The notes under the pieces are model-generated. The model was not told the DNA's origin and ran no database searches. It saw only the letters and a program-made list of their open reading frames with translations. 64,000 bases of DNA from Actinomadura syzygii (lineage in GTDB: Bacteria > Actinomycetota > Actinomycetes > Streptosporangiales > Streptosporangiaceae): NCBI RefSeq assembly GCF_008085905.1, contig NZ_VSFF01000013.1, positions 124,001-188,000 on the forward strand, read 5' to 3'. Position 1 is the first letter of the stretch, and each line of letters starts with the position of its first letter. This document shows, in pieces, positions 43,171 through 50,414 of this stretch. Both the position numbers and the translations under genes were made by a program.

Positions 43171-43832
43171 GTGCGCGTGTATCCCTCGACGTAGGCGAGG
43201 GTCACGATGGCGCTCCAACTCCACATCTTCACGGCCCGACCCGCACGCGAATAGGCCAAAGTGAGGAACGTGATCGTGCCGTAGATCACCAGAACCCGCG
43301 CGCAGCCACCGGACGGAAAGGTGCCCAGCGTGGTCGGCGGGTGTCCCCGGTCCACGACCTTGGCCAGCGCCGCCTGATCGAATTTCTGCACCAGGACGGA
43401 CGTACCGATGAGAAAGGCAGGAACCCAGGGCCGTTCTCGCCGCCACAATGCGACCCCGGTGAGCACGACGATCGCCAGGAGGGCGACGAACCGGGTCTGC
43501 CAGACGTTGCCCAACCGTCCGACCAACTCGACCGGATCGGCCCACTGCGGGTCGTAGTGGTCCTCCATCATCTCGAAAACCGCTCGGTCTACGGGGCCCT
43601 CGACGCGCTGCACCAGCTCGCCGAGGGCCAGGCCGCCCGCCGTCAGCACGAACACCCCGGCTCCGTAGAGCACCACGAACGCGCCCACCGGGCCGAGCGT
43701 CCCGGCTAACTGGGCGCGAGCGAGCACAAGGCGCCCTGGCGCGGACAGTCGCCCGAACCGATAGAACAGGAGCACCGAAATAACGGACACAAAGTGTACA
43801 GAAGTCATTGCTAAAAGTATGATAATCTCCAT
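42849..43832 (-). CDS. PAP2-family phosphatase with C-terminal read-through tail
   Basis: A 327-residue membrane protein of the PAP2/lipid phosphatase fold; ~250 residues are the core with about six TM spans. Motif parts: K..DRGHPP near 165-172, FPSGGCARV (~180) and RTYLNKHWVTDVFGG (~222), the last with the catalytic His and Asp. The central PSGH motif reads PSGG, so its His is absent, as in some actinobacterial relatives; catalysis may differ. The final ~75 residues are basic, unlike the family, and lie antisense to the MFS gene. Substrate likely a lipid or isoprenoid phosphate. Confidence 0.8.
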   Translation of the reverse strand: MEIIILLAMTSVHFVSVISVLLFYRFGRLSAPGRLVLARAQLAGTLGPVGAFVVLYGAGVFVLTAGGLALGELVQRVEGPVDRAVFEMMEDHYDPQWADPVELVGRLGNVWQTRFVALLAIVVLTGVALWRRERPWVPAFLIGTSVLVQKFDQAALAKVVDRGHPPTTLGTFPSGGCARVLVIYGTITFLTLAYSRAGRAVKMWSWSAIVTLAYVEGYTRTYLNKHWVTDVFGGWAVGGAMLLVTVFAARALLDAGRMAPDGDAAPIRSNPDRTPRPRCVERTGCSVGRNFSSSRFGRMRWLTAQTESPQRAKAAPRMADPVHPAAE

Positions 43833-44001
43833 GACAGAACAGTAGCAGTACTGTCAGAAGCACACTCATCCGCCGGACGTCAATCTGGCGCCAATCCAGA
43901 CATTGCGTCTTCCTCGGCACGAACGATCACGACGGCACCGGAACGTTCCTCTTTCCGCCGCCCGCCGGGGCGCATCACACATGACCAGGGATCGCCGCGT
44001 G

Positions 44002-45171
44002 TCAGGTGAATAGGCGTTGGACGAAGAAGACGGCCAGCGAGGCAATTATTCCCGTCACGTACTGCAAGATGGTCGCTGTTTTTATCGGCAGGCGGCGCAG
44101 GGTGCGGAAATGCGTGTACGCCTGGAACGCGCCGGGCAGGTCGTGGGAGAGGAGGAGGTGTCCGGGCGGACGGTGCGTCTGCGCCATCAGCGGGTCGACG
44201 ATCGTGTCGATGTGACGCCGGACCAGGTGCGCAAGGGTGACATAAGGCTGGACGCCGACATACAGGGCCGTCACCACCGCCAGCACGGGAAACCCTACGT
44301 AGAACCCCTCCATCAACGCGCCCGGACGGTCACTGGTCACGCTCACCGTCGACACCTCGGCCAGCAGGACGCCCACCGCCGTGGCGATCGCGACGCGCGC
44401 GTACACCCGGCACAGTTGGACGATCGCCGGAGTGTGCGCCGGGTCCAGCCACGCCATCTGCAAGTCCCCGCACCGGTGCAGGCGCAGCGGAACCTCCGCC
44501 AGGGTGTAGAGCCAGTACACGACGCCACCGCCGATGAAACCCGTCCAGACGCAGCACAGGTAGATCCACGTGCTGACCGCGACGGAACCGGTGTCCTGGT
44601 GCGACATCGCGTAGACGAGAAGGGACGACAGGACCGCGCCGCCCGCTCCTGCCGCGAACTGCGGACCGAGACGGTAGCGCGTCCGCAGCCAGGCGAGGAA
44701 CGCCCGCCGTTCCGCCGACACCGCGAGGAGGTCGGAGACGCCTTCGGCGAGGACCGCCGTCCAGCGCCACGCGTACCAGCCGAGACCCAGCATCAGCACC
44801 GTGGTGACCGACGCCGACACGACGAGCAGTTCGCCTGTTTCGCCGCGCAGCGGATGGTCCTCCGCCAGGCCGCCGACGGCATGCCCGAGCACGTACGGCC
44901 AACCCGCCATGACCAGGACCGACGCCGTCGCAGTCAACGCGGACGTCCGGCCGGGCAGGAGACGGGCGAACGCGCTTGCCAGCAGCACCACCAGAACGCG
45001 TGTGCGGCCCTCGTCCGCGAATCGGTTCAGGTCGTCGGCGGTCTTCGCGTCGGGAAGGCGGCGCCGGTCGATGGCGGCCAACCGCCCGAGAATGTCCCCC
45101 GGCCCCTCGGGAGGAGGCGCCCCGCCGTGGTGTTCGTTGTCGTCTGTGCGCTCGGTCGCCTCTAACCCCAT
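44002..45171 (-). CDS. integral membrane protein of unknown function
   Basis: A 389-residue protein I cannot assign. Residues 1-50 are hydrophilic; hydrophobic spans lie near 58-70, 80-95, 112-130, 170-190, 198-220, 262-285, 292-315 and the very C-terminus (TATILQYVTGIIASLAVFFV). Between them, a conserved-looking basic/acidic loop (AERRAFLAWLRTRYRLGPQ) and a cytoplasmic stretch before the last helix (HLVRRHIDTIVDPLMAQTHRPP) occur. ATG 45171 starts 90 bases after the LuxR regulator on the same strand, so both may be co-transcribed and functionally linked. Confidence 0.65.
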   Translation of the reverse strand: MGLEATERTDDNEHHGGAPPPEGPGDILGRLAAIDRRRLPDAKTADDLNRFADEGRTRVLVVLLASAFARLLPGRTSALTATASVLVMAGWPYVLGHAVGGLAEDHPLRGETGELLVVSASVTTVLMLGLGWYAWRWTAVLAEGVSDLLAVSAERRAFLAWLRTRYRLGPQFAAGAGGAVLSSLLVYAMSHQDTGSVAVSTWIYLCCVWTGFIGGGVVYWLYTLAEVPLRLHRCGDLQMAWLDPAHTPAIVQLCRVYARVAIATAVGVLLAEVSTVSVTSDRPGALMEGFYVGFPVLAVVTALYVGVQPYVTLAHLVRRHIDTIVDPLMAQTHRPPGHLLLSHDLPGAFQAYTHFRTLRRLPIKTATILQYVTGIIASLAVFFVQRLFT

Positions 45172-45260
45172 CGCGTCCGCCCTGCCGTCGCCCACCGTGG
45201 CACCACCGTGACGAATTCGCGTCGGCGCGCACAACCCGCAGGCCGGACCTGGACGGAGGG

Positions 45261-47570
45261 TCAGCTCTTCTGCGCGGTGATCCAGGTGGCGATCTGCGCG
45301 CGCGACGAGTAGCCGAGCTTGGCGAGGATGTGCTCCACATGCGAGTCGGCGGTGCGCTTGGCGATCGTCAGCCGTTCGGCGATCGCGCGGTTCGACAGGC
45401 CCTCCGCGACCAGCGCCGCTACCTGCAGTTCCCGGTTGGTGAGCGGGCCGCCGGTCCGCGCCCCCTCCCCCTCGGGTCCCTCGCCGAGGGCGTCCTCGAC
45501 GGCGTCCGCGAGCGGGAGCCGGCCGCCCTCCTCGAGCGCCGCGCGGAACGCCTCCTCGCCGAGGGCCTGCTGCGCCCGATCGATGTGGATCTCGCGGAGC
45601 AGCGCGTGATGCGGGCCGAACCAGGACGTCTGCGTGAACTCGCGCAGCCGGTCGGCGGCCCCCAGCAGCCGGACGGCGCGCGCCGCCTCGCCCCGGCTGG
45701 ACAGGCACGCGGCGATCGACTCCAGCGCCAGCGTCGTGCCGAGCTCGTCGTCCAGGTCGCGCTTGATCCGCAGGGCCCGGCGGAGCTGCTCCATCGAGGC
45801 GTCGAGGTCGTCCGCCAGCCACAGCGCGAGTCCGCAGACGAGCATGCCGTATGAGCGGACCCACAGCTCGCCGCGCTCCGCACCGGCCTGGGCGGCCGCG
45901 TCCGCGTGCGCGACGGACGCCGTGAACTCGTTCTTGAACAGGTACGCAACACCGCGGAACACGTCGATGAGCAGGAACAGCAGGTCGTCCTCGCCGCTGT
46001 CGCGGGCCACCTCGCCGGCCGAGCCGAGCAGTCGCAGCACGAGGTCGAAGTCGCCCTCGAACAGCGCCACGATGCCCTTCCCCCCGACGGCGAGCGCGAT
46101 GCCGCGCAGATCGTCCTCGGCCCGGCCCTGCGCCTCCGCGCGGTCCAGCAGTTCGCTCGCCCTGGCCAGGTCGTCCTGGAGCGTCATCGTCAGGGCGGCC
46201 ACCGCGAGCAGGCCCGCCCAGCCCGGCCCGGTCGTGTCGCGCGTTTCGAGGACGCGGTCGACCCAGTGGCGGCCCTCGCCGACCGTCCCGCGCAGCGCGC
46301 AGAAGCGGCCGAGGGTCTCCACGGCGTCGCGGAGCATGTCCGGTTCGGCCGTTGCGACGACGTGCCCGAGCAGCGCGCGGATGTTGCCGCGTTCGCAGTC
46401 GAACCATTCGAGCCAGTGGATCTGCGCCGCGCTGGGCAGCTCCGCGCGGGCGCGCCGCAACTGCCCGACGTACCAGGCGAAACAAGCGTGCCGGAGGCGG
46501 TCCCGGCCGCCGAGCCCGGCGAGGCGCTCGGCGCCGTACTCGCGGAGGGTGTCGAGCATCCGGTAGCGGGCCTCGCCGCCGCGGTCGGCGCGCTGCACGA
46601 TCGACTTCTCGACCAGGCCGGTCAGGACGTCCGCGACGTGGTCGGCGGGGAGCCCGTCGCCGCCGCAGACGTTCTCCGCGGCGTCGAGGTCGAAGCCGTC
46701 GGCGAACACCGAGAGCCGCGCCCAGAGCAGCCGTTCCTCGGGCGAGCACAGCTCGTGGCTCCAGTCGACCGCGGCGCGCAGCGTCTGGTGGCGCCGCACG
46801 CTGGTGCGCCTGCCGCGCACCTGGAACAGGTGGGTGCCGAGGCGTCCGAGCACCTGGTCGAGCGAGAACGCGCGGAGCTGGACGGCCGCGAGCTCGATCG
46901 CGAGCGGGATGCCGTCGAGCCGGTCGCAGAGCTGGACGGCGGCGTCGCGGTTGCCGCGGGTGAGCGTCCACCCCTGGACGGCGGCGGCGGCGCGCTCGGC
47001 GAACAGCCTGACCGCGTCGCACTCGCCGTCGACCGCGCCGTCCCCGTCGCCGTCGCCGTCATCCGACCGTCCGAGCGGCGCGACGACCACGGTGTGCTCG
47101 CCCATGACGTCGAGCGCCTGCCGGCTCGTCGCGAGGACGCGCAGGCCGGGGGCCGTCCGCAGCATCGCCTCCGTCAGCATCGCGCACTCGTCCAGCAGGT
47201 GCTCGCACGTGTCGAGGACGAGCAGCAGCCGCCGGTCGGCGAGATGGTCGACGAGGCATCCGACCGCGGACTCGCCCGCCTGCTCGGCCAGCCCGAGCGC
47301 GTCGCAGATCGCCTGCGCCAGCAGCGACGGCTCGGTCAGCCCGGACAGGCCGACGAAGTAGACGCCCTCGTCGAACGCCTCCTCGGAGAGCGCGGCGGTC
47401 CGGACGGCGAGCCTCGTCTTCCCGACGCCCGCGGGCCCGGTCAGCGTCACGAGGCGGTGCTCGCCGACGAGGCGCCGCAGCCGGACGAGTTCCGCGTCCC
47501 GGCCGACGAAGCTCGTGAACTCCGCGGGCAGTCTTCCCGTCTGTCGCTCCAGCGTCGCGTTCCGCACCAC
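45261..47570 (-). CDS. LuxR-type regulator with NB-ARC/AAA ATPase domain (LAL/AfsR-like)
   Basis: A 769-residue STAND-type regulator. From GTG 47570 (GGAGG upstream): N-terminal LPAEFTSFVGRDAELVRLRRL, P-loop GPAGVGKT at 45-52, Walker B LLLVLDTCEHLLDE (~115), and GIPLAIELAA (~225), the family ATPase blocks. A helical TPR-like middle (~330-690) is followed by a LuxR HTH (~703-765: LTNRELQVAALVAEGLSNRAIAERL...TADSHVEHILAKLGYSSRAQ). A short Asp-Gly run interrupts the ATPase domain near 170. Such regulators sense a ligand through the middle region and activate secondary metabolism or transport. Confidence 0.9.
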   Translation of the reverse strand: MVRNATLERQTGRLPAEFTSFVGRDAELVRLRRLVGEHRLVTLTGPAGVGKTRLAVRTAALSEEAFDEGVYFVGLSGLTEPSLLAQAICDALGLAEQAGESAVGCLVDHLADRRLLLVLDTCEHLLDECAMLTEAMLRTAPGLRVLATSRQALDVMGEHTVVVAPLGRSDDGDGDGDGAVDGECDAVRLFAERAAAAVQGWTLTRGNRDAAVQLCDRLDGIPLAIELAAVQLRAFSLDQVLGRLGTHLFQVRGRRTSVRRHQTLRAAVDWSHELCSPEERLLWARLSVFADGFDLDAAENVCGGDGLPADHVADVLTGLVEKSIVQRADRGGEARYRMLDTLREYGAERLAGLGGRDRLRHACFAWYVGQLRRARAELPSAAQIHWLEWFDCERGNIRALLGHVVATAEPDMLRDAVETLGRFCALRGTVGEGRHWVDRVLETRDTTGPGWAGLLAVAALTMTLQDDLARASELLDRAEAQGRAEDDLRGIALAVGGKGIVALFEGDFDLVLRLLGSAGEVARDSGEDDLLFLLIDVFRGVAYLFKNEFTASVAHADAAAQAGAERGELWVRSYGMLVCGLALWLADDLDASMEQLRRALRIKRDLDDELGTTLALESIAACLSSRGEAARAVRLLGAADRLREFTQTSWFGPHHALLREIHIDRAQQALGEEAFRAALEEGGRLPLADAVEDALGEGPEGEGARTGGPLTNRELQVAALVAEGLSNRAIAERLTIAKRTADSHVEHILAKLGYSSRAQIATWITAQKS

Positions 47571-47986
47571 GGCTGCCTCCGAGTCAGTCCGCCGGAAGCC
47601 CGGCTACGAGGGGACGTCAGGATTGTAATCATGCCGCCACGGACAGCGACCTTGATCGTCCGCCCCGGGTAGGGAGGTGTCCACTCCCGGACGGGTCGCA
47701 CGCGCCCCGCCGAGCGGTTTCGGTACGGACGATCGGTGTAACTACCGATGTGCCGCCGCCGTGGCCCCGCGAGGATGGGTACCGGCCGGACGGGGGTGGG
47801 GCCTGTCCTCGGGTTGGGGGATGGGGCGTGGCGCGCGCCTTCGGACGGTCGTCCACCCGGCGTTCCCGCGCGGTCCGCCGAGACCGGCGGCCGGGGGCGG
47901 CTGCGGGAGGCCCCGGCCGCCGGACCCCGACCGGCGGGGGCGGGGCCCCGCGCGGGTGGACGGGCTGGGCTGGACGAAGGGGTCCG
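47571..47986. other. 416-base divergent region, no confident gene
   Basis: Between the LuxR regulator start and the small protein gene. The right half is extremely G/C-rich and open in several frames, without any recognisable product. The left half holds the dyad described at 47732-47749. Promoters for both flanking genes should be here. Confidence 0.45.
47732..47749. promoter_or_regulatory. perfect dyad ATCGGT-n6-ACCGAT
   Basis: ATCGGT (47732-47737) and ACCGAT (47744-47749) around GTAACT, about 160 bases in front of the LuxR regulator start. It has the shape of an operator, but no protein can be named. Confidence 0.35.
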
Positions 47987-48280
47987 ATGAAGACGGTGCA
48001 GACGCGGACGAACGCGAGCCTGTACAGCTGGGACGTGCGCTGCCATGATTCGCGGCGCGCGGGCCCGGGCGGGATCAGCGCCGACCGGCGGCGCGCGGTG
48101 GCGGCCCTCGCCGAGGCGCTGTCGGCCGAGCGGGGCGGCGCGTCCGGCGCGGTGTGGGCGGTCCGGCTGAAGCCCGGACGCCATCCCGAGTACTGCTACG
48201 ACGGGCTGATAGCCAAGGGTTTCTGCGACCCGACGTCCGGCGCGGTCACCGTCGAGGCGCCCACGCCCGCCTATGCGTAG
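47987..48280 (+). CDS. small hypothetical protein (97 aa)
   Basis: A 97-residue product beginning MKTVQTRTNASLYSW at ATG 47987, with GAAGGGG upstream. Two Cys (CHD and CYDG) plus one later Cys (GFCDP), a central helix (RRRAVAALAEALSAERG) and a C-terminal strand-like part are visible. No family is recognised. The gene ends at the edge of the ArsR-type palindrome in front of the next gene but has its own ribosome site, so it is probably separate from that operon. Confidence 0.55.
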   Translation: MKTVQTRTNASLYSWDVRCHDSRRAGPGGISADRRRAVAALAEALSAERGGASGAVWAVRLKPGRHPEYCYDGLIAKGFCDPTSGAVTVEAPTPAYA

Positions 48281-48324
48281 GTAATTCCCTACGTTTGACA
48301 GGTAGGGAATCACCTACGTATCGT
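48276..48324 (+). promoter_or_regulatory. leaderless promoter with paired ArsR-type palindromes
   Basis: TTGACA (48295-48300), 18-bp spacer, TATCGT (48319-48324); the VOC start codon follows seven bases later, so the transcript should begin at or next to the ATG (leaderless). Palindrome 1 GTAGGTAATTCCCTAC (48277-48292) lies just upstream of -35; palindrome 2 GTAGGGAATCACCTAC (48302-48317) fills the spacer. Each is a GTAGG-n6-CCTAC dyad and the two are mirror images of each other. The ArsR regulator encoded second in the operon is the natural ligand. Confidence 0.8.
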
Positions 48325-48331
48325 CTGGCAC

Positions 48332-48691
48332 ATGAACATCACGCATGTGCGGCTGCTGACCGTTCCGGTGTCCGACCAGGACGCCGCCAAGTCCTTCTAC
48401 GCGGACACGCTCGGCTTCGAGGTCGTGGCCGACCAGTCCACGGGACCGGTGCGCTGGCTCCAACTCGCCCCCAAGGGCGCGCAGACGAACGTCGTCCTCG
48501 CCGCCCACGTGCCCGGACACACGCCGGGGAGCCTGCACGGCCTGATCTTGGAGACGTCCGACCTGGACGCCGACTGCGAGCGGCTCCGGCAGGCCGGGGT
48601 GGACGTCGACGGCCCGCAGGACCTCCCGTGGGGGCGGCAGGCCGCGCTCACCGACCCGGACGGGAACGGCCTCGTCCTGGCCGAAGCGTGA
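48332..48691 (+). CDS. VOC (glyoxalase/bleomycin resistance)-family protein
   Basis: A 119-residue single-domain VOC protein. MNITHVRLLTVPVSDQDAAKSFYADTLGFEV opens the fold and the C-terminal ALTDPDGNGLVLAEA closes the second beta-alpha-beta-beta-beta unit. The family includes metal-dependent dioxygenases, isomerases and drug-binding proteins; the short form often binds a hydrophobic drug or dihydroxy compound. No ribosome site is needed because the promoter predicts a leaderless message. First gene of the ArsR operon; its stop overlaps the arsR-like GTG (GTGA). Confidence 0.88.
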   Translation: MNITHVRLLTVPVSDQDAAKSFYADTLGFEVVADQSTGPVRWLQLAPKGAQTNVVLAAHVPGHTPGSLHGLILETSDLDADCERLRQAGVDVDGPQDLPWGRQAALTDPDGNGLVLAEA

Positions 48692-49005
48692 CCGCGGACG
48701 TCTTCGCGGCGCTCGCGAGTCCCGTCCGGCGGGAGTTGACCGGGCTCCTGCTGGACGGGCCGCGTCCCGTGAACGACCTCGCGTCCCACTTCACGATGAG
48801 CCGGCCGAGCGTCTCCGAGCATCTGAAGGTGCTGCGGGACGCCGGGCTCGTCACCGAGCAGCGCAACGGCCGCCAGCGCATCTACCGGCTGGAGCCGGGG
48901 CCGCTGCGCGAACTGTCCGAATGGCTGCACCCGTACGAGCGGTTCTGGCGCGAAAAGCTTTCCGACCTGCGCAAACTCCTCGACGAGGAGGAGGGCGAGA
49001 CATGA
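48688..49005 (+). CDS. ArsR-family transcriptional regulator
   Basis: A 105-residue winged-helix repressor. DVFAALASPVRRELTGLLLDG opens the DNA-binding domain; the recognition helix is MSRPSVSEHLKVLRDAGLV, and the wing QRNGRQRIYRL. No metal-binding CVC motif is present, and the C-terminal ELSEWLHPYERFWREKLSDL is typical of ArsR proteins paired with SRPBCC/AHSA1 genes. GTG 48688 overlaps the VOC stop. It probably binds the two palindromes at 48276-48318 and thus regulates its own operon. Confidence 0.92.
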   Translation: MTADVFAALASPVRRELTGLLLDGPRPVNDLASHFTMSRPSVSEHLKVLRDAGLVTEQRNGRQRIYRLEPGPLRELSEWLHPYERFWREKLSDLRKLLDEEEGET

Positions 49006-49187
49006 CGCCAGTGCTGGAGGCGGCCGGGCTCGCCAAGCGGTACGGCTCCGTGGAGGCCCTCGCCGGGCTCGACCTCGTCGCCGAGTCCGGCCAGGTCGTC
49101 GCGCTGCTCGGGCCGAACGGCGCGGGGAAGACGACGTTCGTGCGGTCGGTGGCGACGCTCGTCCGCCCCGACCAGTCACCGCCATGA
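49002..49187 (+). pseudogene. truncated DrrA-type ABC ATPase (first ~61 residues only)
   Basis: ATG 49002 overlaps the ArsR stop (ATGA). The frame encodes LEAAGLAKRYGSVEALAGLDLVAESGQVVALLGPNGAGKTTFVRSVATLVRPD, the start of a daunorubicin-resistance (DrrA)-type ATPase with an intact Walker A, then stops after 61 residues. Q-loop, signature, Walker B and H-loop are all missing. The break, about 49175-49184, runs straight into permease-like sequence in another frame. Confidence 0.85.
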
Positions 49188-49324
49188 TGAACGCCGTCAG
49201 GTCGTTGACGCAGGCCGACGCGCTGAACGGCGGCGCCCGCGACGTGGCCATCGCACTCGCGTGGACGGCCGGGATCATCGTCGTCTCCGCCGCCGTCGCG
49301 GTCGCCCGGTTCCGCCGGATCTGA
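49184..49324 (+). pseudogene. 3' remnant of an ABC-2 (DrrB-type) permease
   Basis: In the frame from 49184 the DNA reads MMNAVRSLTQADALNGG and then a hydrophobic helix ending AVAVARFRRI and a stop, as at the C-terminus of DrrB-type permeases (NAVR motif, last TM helix, RF/YRR end). Everything before is missing. Together with the truncated ATPase it indicates one internal deletion removing most of both genes while leaving their outer ends. Confidence 0.75.
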
Positions 49325-49353
49325 TGAGGAAGACGAACGCGAAGGAGGACGGC

Positions 49354-49788
49354 ATGCGCGACGAACCCGCGTCCATCGAGGTGGACGAGTTCCTGCCGCA
49401 CCCGCCCGCCAAGGTCTGGCGGGCGCTCACCGACCCCGACCTGCTGGCCCGCTGGCTGATGCCGAACGACTTCAAGCCCGTGGTCGGGCACCGTTTCGCG
49501 TTCACCACCCGGCCGATCCCGAACATCGGCTTCGACGGGATCATCGCCTGCCGGGTCCTGGAGCTGGACGAGCCGCGGCTGCTGCGGATCGCCTGGGGCG
49601 GCGGCGGGCTCGACACGACGGTGACGTGGCGGCTCGTCCCGGAGGGGCGCGGCACCCGCATGTTCATCCGGCACACGGGCTTCGACCTGGACGACCCCGT
49701 CCACGCCTTCGCCTTCCGCGGCATGGGCAGCGGCTGGCGCTCCCACGTCCTCCGAGCCCTCCACCGAACCCTCACCAACCTCCCATGA
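49354..49788 (+). CDS. SRPBCC (AHSA1-type) protein of the ArsR operon
   Basis: A 144-residue START-like protein. ATG 49354 is preferred because GAAGGAGG precedes it; ATG 49324 overlapping the permease stop (TGATG) is the alternative. It begins IEVDEFLPHPPAKVWRALTDPDLLARWLMPNDFKPVVGHRF (shown here in part by family pattern), a typical AHSA1 opening, and ends with a helix (GWRSHVLRALHRTLTNL). ArsR-AHSA1 pairs are widespread in actinobacteria; the likely role is binding or sequestration of a small hydrophobic compound. Confidence 0.87.
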   Translation: MRDEPASIEVDEFLPHPPAKVWRALTDPDLLARWLMPNDFKPVVGHRFAFTTRPIPNIGFDGIIACRVLELDEPRLLRIAWGGGGLDTTVTWRLVPEGRGTRMFIRHTGFDLDDPVHAFAFRGMGSGWRSHVLRALHRTLTNLP

Positions 49789-49821
49789 AGGCCCCCGGGA
49801 CGCCTTGACGGACAACGGCCG

Positions 49822-49856
49822 CCGGTCAGGGGCGCCCTGCAACCGCCCCCGACCGG
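49822..49856. terminator. hairpin between convergent AHSA1 and VOC genes
   Basis: Arms CCGGTCAGGGGCG (49822-49834) and CGCCCCCGACCGG (49844-49856) pair with one mismatch around a 9-nt loop, placed between the two convergent stop codons; probably works for both directions. Confidence 0.6.
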
Positions 49857-49875
49857 GACGCCCCGGTGGTGAGGG

Positions 49876-50325
49876 TTAGGTGGGGGTGGGGTTGGCGTAG
49901 ATGCCCTTGAGCATGCCGGTCGCCTCGCCCACTTCGATGAGGTGGCCGTCCGGGTCGCGCATGTAGCAGCGGATCTCGGCCTTGCGGTCGAGCGGCTCGG
50001 TCAGGAACTCGGCGCCGAGGGAGCGGGCGCGTTCGTAGAACGCGGCGATGTCGGCCACGCGGACGTTCATGAACGCCGAGACCGGGTCGCCCGGCTCGGG
50101 GGCCCTGAGGACGACGCCCGGCTTGTCGGGAGTGGGCCCGCCGCCCGGGTTCATGATGATCCAGGTGTTCGCGACCTTGACGATGGCGGGGTTCTCGTCC
50201 AGCACGACCTCGCCGCCGAGGACGTCCGCGTAGAACGCGCGGGAACGGGCCACGTCCCGCACGGTCAGGAAGTGCGTCAGCACCAGCCCTTGCTCGGGTG
50301 CGGGCAGTTGGCTCCGATCGACCAT
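49876..50325 (-). CDS. VOC-family protein
   Basis: A 149-residue VOC protein. ATG 50325 has AAAGGA upstream. Blocks: LTHFLTVRDVARSRAFYADVLGGEVVLDE, VSAFMNVRVADIAAFYERARSLGAEFLTEP and the C-terminal YMRDPDGHLIEVGEATG with the family's Asp-Pro-Asp-Gly turn and Glu ligand. It belongs to the extradiol dioxygenase/glyoxalase-like group; substrate not predictable. Not in an operon with the ABC exporter upstream (90-base gap), though both run in the same direction. Confidence 0.85.
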   Translation of the reverse strand: MVDRSQLPAPEQGLVLTHFLTVRDVARSRAFYADVLGGEVVLDENPAIVKVANTWIIMNPGGGPTPDKPGVVLRAPEPGDPVSAFMNVRVADIAAFYERARSLGAEFLTEPLDRKAEIRCYMRDPDGHLIEVGEATGMLKGIYANPTPT

Positions 50326-50414
50326 TTCCGCGTCCTTTCCGCGTCCTTCCGCGCGTCGGCTCTCGATCACGTCACGGCGTACTCCTCCCCTCCGGCCCCT
50401 TCTCCAACCGCACG

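Noticed and set aside
47677..48048. Plus-strand frames in the GC-rich gap before the small protein gene
   Set aside because: Several overlapping frames are open at once with Arg/Gly/Pro bias and no ribosome site.
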